This document shows, in pieces, positions 57,950 to 64,000 of a DNA stretch of 64,000 nt; within the stretch, counting starts at the first letter, position 1, and the number at the start of each line of letters is the position of its first letter. Both the position numbers and the translations under genes were made by a program. A model generated the notes under the pieces. It was not told the origin of the DNA, did no database searches, and worked only from the letters and a program-made list of their open reading frames with translations. The stretch is from Gigaspora rosea (Eukaryota > Glomeromycota > Glomeromycetes > Diversisporales > Gigasporaceae), in NCBI GenBank assembly GCA_003550325.1, contig QKWP01001249.1, positions 79,080 to 143,079 of the forward strand. The letters are read 5' to 3'.

Positions 57950-58140
57950 TACGATCACATGAAATGTGAGAGGGATGGTTCCGTTCAACTTTTTTGATGC
58001 ACTATACCACATGAAATGTGTGAGGGATGGTTTAATTAATGTTTTTGGAGTGGCCTATGCTGATTTTAGCAGAATCCTTTTTTAGTAGAAGTAATGTAAT
58101 GGTTTTCATTTATTCATTTTTGGAAGGAGTCAACATTTTT
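57950..58140 (+). repeat. Dispersed repeat shared with 22370-22560
   Basis: Common words include GAGRGATGG, TGTTCAACTTTTTTGATG, TATGCTGATTTT and TTCATTTTTGGAAGGAGT. The block CACATGAAATGTGWGAGGGA also repeats within this copy. 58141-59643 shows no gene. Confidence 0.7.
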
Positions 58141-59651
58141 ACATAACTTATACTGTAATGTCATAAGTCGTTTATGAAATATGATGCAAACATGACGTTA
58201 TTGATTATAAAATTTGAAAATTGTGCCATCTAAAATTTATAGTTCGTCCGTTTAAATGTTTTAATTGGTTACCTGCGCATTACGACATTTTAGATCATTC
58301 AAAATTTATAATAGTAGTTACTACGATATTCTAGAAATCTGTAACATTTTTGATCGTCTACATGATTGGGGATATATATGGCCAGTTTGTTAATACTTAA
58401 TTGTTGCGTGCGAATATTCTATGATTACATTATCGTAATGGTTTGTCATAGATTATTACTACATTTTTGAGACTTTCTTAAAATGAATTAATAAAAAAAA
58501 TCATCATTCCTACCAAACTAGAATTTCATATGATCATACTTATTTTATAATGGTCTCAAGTCAGCATCAACTGCAATCTTCTCATAATAAAATTATCATC
58601 TCATCACGAGTGTCCTGTACATTTTTACCAATCATTTTGCACGTGTGGAAATTAGATGGCATAAATAGTCATGAGAAATTCACAATATTGATTATATCAA
58701 ATACACGTCGTTGGCGTTAATGGCATATAGTATCATGATTAATTGCTCGCTTGGTAAGTATAAGTGTGTAAATGAATTTTAGCTTTTAAGGGTATGAATA
58801 ATTCATCAATTACCGGTTCGACTAAATGACGAATCTGCTACACATTAATTATGTTATGCAAATGATCAGCAGATTTAATATATCATCATAAACGATGAAT
58901 TTTCCCACGTTCTGATTACGGCTTTATGGCAAAGTCGATTGAATTTTTTTAATGAATCGGCTGTCAATCAATTTGCTTTTCTTTTAAAGAATCGAGTTTC
59001 ATTCATTATAGTATTTTGTATCTTTTGAAATTGGATTAACTGAGATGTGGGCAACGTTAATAATATGAGTCACATACTGTGTATCACCAAAATAGTAAGG
59101 TTTACAGCAATATCATGATAGAAACCATAATAATTCCAATGCAAACTAATTTAACCCTAACCCAATAGTGCTCAAGTTTTGTATGAGGATTTTTAACAGC
59201 AATTCATAATAGAAACCACAATAATTTGATCAAACTCAACCTTAGAATATATTATCTGTCGAATAGGTTTGTAACAGAATCATTTACTTAGTACGTTCCT
59301 GGTTTTAGCGCAACTGCATCGCGCAGCTACCTAATGGGACTAATAGAGTGGTAACTAAGTAACACGATATATTCAATAACTAAAATTTATGATGAAAAGA
59401 CCAAAATTTCAGATATTAATTATTTTGTAGTGAGATTTGGATTAATATGAATATGTAAATACAACACCTTATTTTATTTTTCAGATGTTCTACAGATTGG
59501 GCATTGTTAGTGGCAAATCTGAAATCTCGTGATATATGTGAATTATGCTGAAAAAAGTTTTATTAAAATGTCACTTATGTATAAAGGTCCTGGTGGTTTT
59601 TATATTCCAATAAAACAAGACAGGATATCTGCAAGAAATTTATATTCAAAA

Positions 59652-60155
59652 TAGAGTTAATACCTCAATCTGGATATATTTTTTTATATTAGGATTAATC
59701 CAGTTTTTTTATAGTATAAATCCTGATTTATTTATATCTGAATTTAAAAACACTATATCATGTTATATCACATGACATAGTATATATCCGGATCAGGAAT
59801 GATGATTTTCTGCAGTGACTAACTCAAATTCTGCAGTGATTAAATTTAATTTTTGCGATTATCTGCAAAATAAAATTTTAGCAAATTTCTGCAATAAAAC
59901 CTTGTTTCTGCACTCAAAACTTGGTTTAATACTATGTTCCGAAGCTTTCCAATGACCATGCTTGTATTTTGTTTAATTGATTGTCTTTCATTCCAAAACT
60001 CTTTGCCAAAACTTGCAATTTGATTGGATCCTGGTCAAATTTTAGGTAATTCTGCAATTATCTGTGATAAATCCAATTTCTGCAAAAATAGAAGAATTCT
60101 GCATTTTGCAAAAAATCATCATCCCTGATCCAGATATATAGAGGTATTATCTCTA
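59652..60155. mobile_element. hAT-like element with perfect 8-bp duplication (outer of a nest)
   Basis: Ends TAGAGTTAATACCTC and (reverse) TAGAGATAATACCTC. ATTCAAAA outside on both sides (59644-59651 and 60156-60163). It contains a second element at 59794-60127. Confidence 0.85.
59794..60127. mobile_element. 334-bp hAT-like element nested in the former
   Basis: Ends CAGGAATGATGATTTTCTGCA and (reverse) CAGGGATGATGATTTTTTGC. Flanked by ATCCGGAT (59786-59793) and ATCCAGAT (60128-60135), 8 bp with one change. Internal TTCTGCAGTGA words recur. Single ends of what looks like the same family occur at about 23215 and 43590. Confidence 0.8.
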
Positions 60156-60163
60156 ATTCAAAA

Positions 60164-60739
60164 ATCATAAAAAAAAAAAAATCTTAACTAACCTATATCA
60201 AAAATATACAAAAATGAACATACGCAGTTCATTAAAAGAATTAGATCAGCCCTACTCAAAATTACTCTAAGTATTAGAACTAACAAGTTAAAGATAATAA
60301 AAAATAAATGACTAGACATGTGTTTGAAATTTTATATTCTCATGTTCTTATAAGAACATCACTTTTAATATGAGAACATTTACAAAATTTAAAATGTTTT
60401 CTATTAAATTTTTTTTGAGAACATTAAGTTTGAAAAATATGTTCTCTATGTAAATATACAAAGTAATAAAAATTTATTTATTAATATAGGAGTTTAAAGT
60501 AAATTAAATTTGTAAATATTTAATTGTAGTTAGTTAATATAGAGAACAATTTAGTTGTTTATACAGAAAACTTAAGTGTAAAAGAGAGAATGAAAGAGAG
60601 AAAATAGGTGTAAGAAAAGAAGAGTGAAAGTGAGAAAAAAATGAAAGTTAGAAAGAGAGAAAAAGAGAAAAAGAGAGAGAAATATTTTTTTCTATTTTGA
60701 GAACATAAAAAAATTTTTGAGAACATTAAATTAAATACC
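60164..60739. repeat. AT-rich DNA with a purine-only GAGAAA tract
   Basis: 60575-60690 is a GA-rich tract (GAGAGAAAAAGAGAAAA type). TTTTGAGAACATT words recur in inverted order at 60390-60440 and 60700-60735. No gene. Confidence 0.65.
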
Positions 60740-60852
60740 ATAAATTCTCAAAATAATGGGCATGGGCATTATTTCGAATTTTGGCCTGAATTAAGCTTAA
60801 TTCAGGCCAAATTCGAAATAACACCCATGCCCGTTATTTCAAGAATATATGG
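60740..60852. mobile_element. 113-bp foldback MITE, TA duplication
   Basis: Almost entirely a hairpin (CCATAAATTCT ... GGCCTGAATTAAGCTTAATT ... GAATATATGG) flanked by TA on both sides. Tc1/mariner-derived in style. Confidence 0.75.
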
Positions 60853-61159
60853 TAAATATGTTCTTATAAAAAATATAAATTTCAAAACAGATTTCCAACA
60901 CTGGACTAGACTATACTGACAAAGGCCCAACAAAAGAACTTTATAAACAGCAAGGTCTATATCTACAAGGACATTGACAACAAAGCAAAACCTAAAACAA
61001 TGAACTACACCGATGAAAAATCTTATAAAACCATAACATGAACTATCCAAAAAAAAATACTAGAAGCAACTCTTATCTCAATATAATAATGAAATTTATA
61101 TTTTCAAGAACCTTTAAATGATAATACAAATAAACTTGATAATAAAACAATAATGCCAA

Positions 61160-61612
61160 AGACAAATATAGATGGCAACCATTTCACTGACAATCACTTC
61201 ACTGACATAACATTTCACTGACAAATATTCACTGACAAGTTCATTTTACTGATAGTTTATTTTACCAAAGCTTATTTCACCAACAAAGTAATTCTGGTCA
61301 TTGTTATTAAAGTCAGGGTAGAATTAGGTTAAAGTTAGTGTGCATTTTAAAAAAAAAACTTGTCTGTAAAATGAGCTTTAGGGAAATAAACTATCAGTAA
61401 AATGAACTTGTTAGTAAATATTTGTTAGTAAGGGGAGTAACAAAAATCAGGTAATTTTTTAGGGAGTGGAAAAAAAGTTGAAATTATATATAAGAACCTG
61501 CCTATATACATATTAAGGAAGAGGGAGGGGAGTAAGCCTCTGATAAAAAATAATCAGGTGATTAATGACATGGCCCTAAAATGTTATGTCAGTGAAGTGA
61601 TTGTTGATAAAA
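61160..61612. mobile_element. Inverted-repeat element rich in TTCACTGACAA repeats
   Basis: CAATCACTTCACTGACATAA near the left end returns inverted at about 61580-61608. The TTTCACTGACAA tandem block at 61180-61290 returns inverted at 61365-61440 (CAGTAAAATGAACTTG). 60853-61159 shows no convincing gene. Confidence 0.65.
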
Positions 61613-62711
61613 TAATATGGACCCAACAAACATAGCTATAATTAAGAAATGCTAAGTAAATATAACAATCTATATATATATAATATATTATAAAATCTAT
61701 TGTTTTGATTTTTCATAACCTTGTTTATTTTTTTGAGCCAAAACTTTTCTGAAAGGTCTTGTACAAATACATTTTTTAATTTACTTTTCAGACAAAAATT
61801 TTATAAACTAAAAAATATCAAGCAACTAATAGTAATTCTATACTTTAATATATTTATACTAATTGATTCATAAATAATTTTGTTTTAAAAAATATTATAT
61901 ATTGCAATTAAGACTTTAAACAAAATTTCTAACAAAGTAACTTTATTAATTTGTATAGTATTTAAAAATCATATAGTAACATTTTAGATATAATAAATCA
62001 GATATAAAATAATAATATTATTACAATTATTACAAGTTACTCTTATTTATAGTAAAGAATAGTTTAGGCAATTACTTTTGATATAGTAAATTTATTAATA
62101 GACTTATTGGAAAATCTTAGCCCAATTACTTTACAATAATGATAATAGCTTGTAATATATATAGCTAAAAAGTATATTATTTTTGATTATAAATAAAATT
62201 TTTAATTGGGATTTGCAATAAAATAACTAATTATATAATTTGAAAATTTGTCAGCAGTATAATTATTAAAATTAAAATTAGGTTATAATAAAAAAGCATC
62301 TTGCTAACTTGCTTTCTGGTGATTTAACCACCTATAATTTACCAATTAGATTGCAGAATCATATATAACAAAATAAAAAAAAATTTTAAAAAAAATTTAA
62401 AAATTATCAATATCACAAAATTTTATTACAAAAACTAGCTTTGGCTATTAAATATATATTTTTAGCATCTAATTTTGCCTATAAATAATTTATTTTCTAA
62501 TTTAATATAATCTGTATTCTAATTCTAACCTTTAAAAATAATTTATTTATATAAAAATTCTATAAATTTAAAGGGTAGTTAAAATTTATACAGTAGCTTA
62601 GTTTACTTTTTTTAATTATAGTACAAGATTAATATAATTAGTATTGACATATAACCAGATCATAACAGTTCATAATACTAAGTTCAATTAGTGAAGTTAT
62701 ATAACTATAGT
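61613..62711. other. Very AT-rich DNA, nothing recognised
   Basis: No open frames of note and no element ends identified. Confidence 0.5.
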
Positions 62712-62995
62712 AGGACCCCAAATAATCTATGTGAGCTTATTTGGGCATTATAGTAGTTTTTTTGGTTTGCACTTTTATATTGGTATATATAAGTAATATT
62801 TAAATATTAGATCAAGCTTTTATACTTTTAGAGTTCTTTAACTTTTTTGAAATACAATATTTCCTAAAAAAAACAAAATTGCATTTTTTTTAAAAAAAAA
62901 CTAAATTACAATCTTAAAAAAAAAACAAATTACATTCTCTAAAAAAAATTATTTACATTCTCTAAGAGAAGTGTAGTATATTATCTAATTAGAAT
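62712..62995 (-). mobile_element. Partial copy of the 34140-34806 TIR element
   Basis: AGGACCCCAAATAATCTATG, then TGGTATATATAA and several CATTCTCTAAAAAAAA blocks, matches the reverse complement of the right half of 34140-34806. The second end is not found before the end of the window. Confidence 0.7.
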
Positions 62996-64000
62996 TTATA
63001 TGAGTCTGATTTTCTAGTAATAAAACTATTGACCAATCAAATTTTTATAAGTAATAATATTATAAAAACTCAAAGTCATCTTTAACTCCATGATTATTTA
63101 CAGTTGCTATATAGTAAAGTCTGAATTTTACTATATGAATCGATTAAAGTTGTAAATGTAAACTTGCTTAGAAAATTGAAATATACTTATTCTAAAATTT
63201 TATTAGTATTGGAGAACGTTTTATTACTTGAATTTTTGATTTTTATGGTCAACAAAAATATTAAAATTTTTTAAAAAATACATTTGATAAGGGTATATGT
63301 AATTCGATATTTCAAAAAGTTTATTTAATTGATAATTATCTATTAACATAGTAAAATTAAGATTTTACTATAAGTAAATTTATTCATTGCCTTATGTGAT
63401 GCACCTTATATATCACTCTTCCAATCAAAATTCAAAATTAGGTATAATGTTACATGATCAAAAAATTCAAACCAAATGTTTGTTTTGTCAAAAATCATCT
63501 ATAACTTAAAATTAAGTATATAAAACTACTTTTAGGACTTTAGCAAAAAAAATTTCTTGCAAAATTTTGCTATAAAAACCTCATCTCGCCCATACACACA
63601 ATCTATACTTCACCCTAACCAATGAAAATGGGTTATTTTAATTGTTTTGATTTTATTTTACACTATCTGTGTCAGGTGTGATAATATCATATGTATAATG
63701 TATAAATTATTTTTTTTTACTATATAGCAACTTTTTATGAATTTTATTTAATAAATGCTTTAATATTATTAGCTATTTTACTATATATATAGGACATAAT
63801 AAAGTGGAGATCTCTTTTCCTTCTAAAAAATTATGTGATATATTGCACTTTTTTAAGGGTAGATGGTATGTAGATCATTTCTATTAGTAAACGAGTGTCA
63901 AAAAATATTTTTAATGCGAATTTAAAAGTTGCTACATATAAAAATTAATTTTTTACTATATAAATTGATTTTTTTGTACTAAGTAAACTTGTTAGTAATA
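62996..64000. other. AT-rich DNA with fragments of the dispersed repeat
   Basis: 63420-63500 resembles 36100-36190 (GGTRTAATRTTAYATGA, AAAAATTCAAA). No gene seen up to the window end. Confidence 0.45.

Overview
The window is very AT-rich, with many short (about 70-200 nt) spliceosomal introns, no operon structure, and protein families typical of arbuscular-mycorrhizal fungi (Glomeromycotina, Rhizophagus-like): tyrosine-kinase-like (TKL) kinases joined to Sel1 repeats or to a TLDc domain. It is a eukaryotic nuclear contig with one assembly gap (10303-10570). The species call rests on family content and is an inference.

Layout: 1-17.8 kb is almost entirely repeats. It holds a long tRNA-headed SINE with a perfect 17-bp target duplication, a palindromic minisatellite family, a complete but gutted LTR retroelement (3961-10011) with an antisense coiled-coil ORF, and several terminal-inverted-repeat (TIR) elements whose target duplications can be read directly. 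18.2-21.9 kb (+) is a Sel1 / Cys-pair / kinase gene. 23.5-26.4 kb (-) is a double-kinase/TLDc gene. 26.4-43 kb is again repeat-dominated (LTR-like relics, MITEs, a second SINE with a MITE inside it, two more minisatellite copies, a 460-bp palindrome, a Harbinger-type transposase relic). 43.8-45.4 kb (-) is a kinase-TLDc gene. 50.2-52.7 kb (-) is an 11-exon APC amino-acid permease. 54.3-56.4 kb (-) is a kinase-Sel1 gene. 56.4-64 kb is repeats and AT-rich DNA.

The three minus-strand kinase genes are related by segmental duplication. The double-kinase gene looks like a fusion: its first half matches the 54-56 kb gene and its second half, plus its 3' flank, matches the 43-45 kb gene.

The most striking observation is inside the plus-strand kinase gene. 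Its apparent 1.94-kb intron (18585-20525) is a tandem array of 16 modules, and every module has the form 3' splice site (AG), exactly three nucleotides, 5' splice site (GTRAGTAT). Read as 3-nt microexons, all 16 join in frame, and only the phase set by the flanking exons is free of stops. The permease in the same window also carries two clear microexons (19 and 18 nt), so this genome evidently splices tiny exons. Splicing cannot be proven from DNA; RNA reads across 18585-20525 would decide it.
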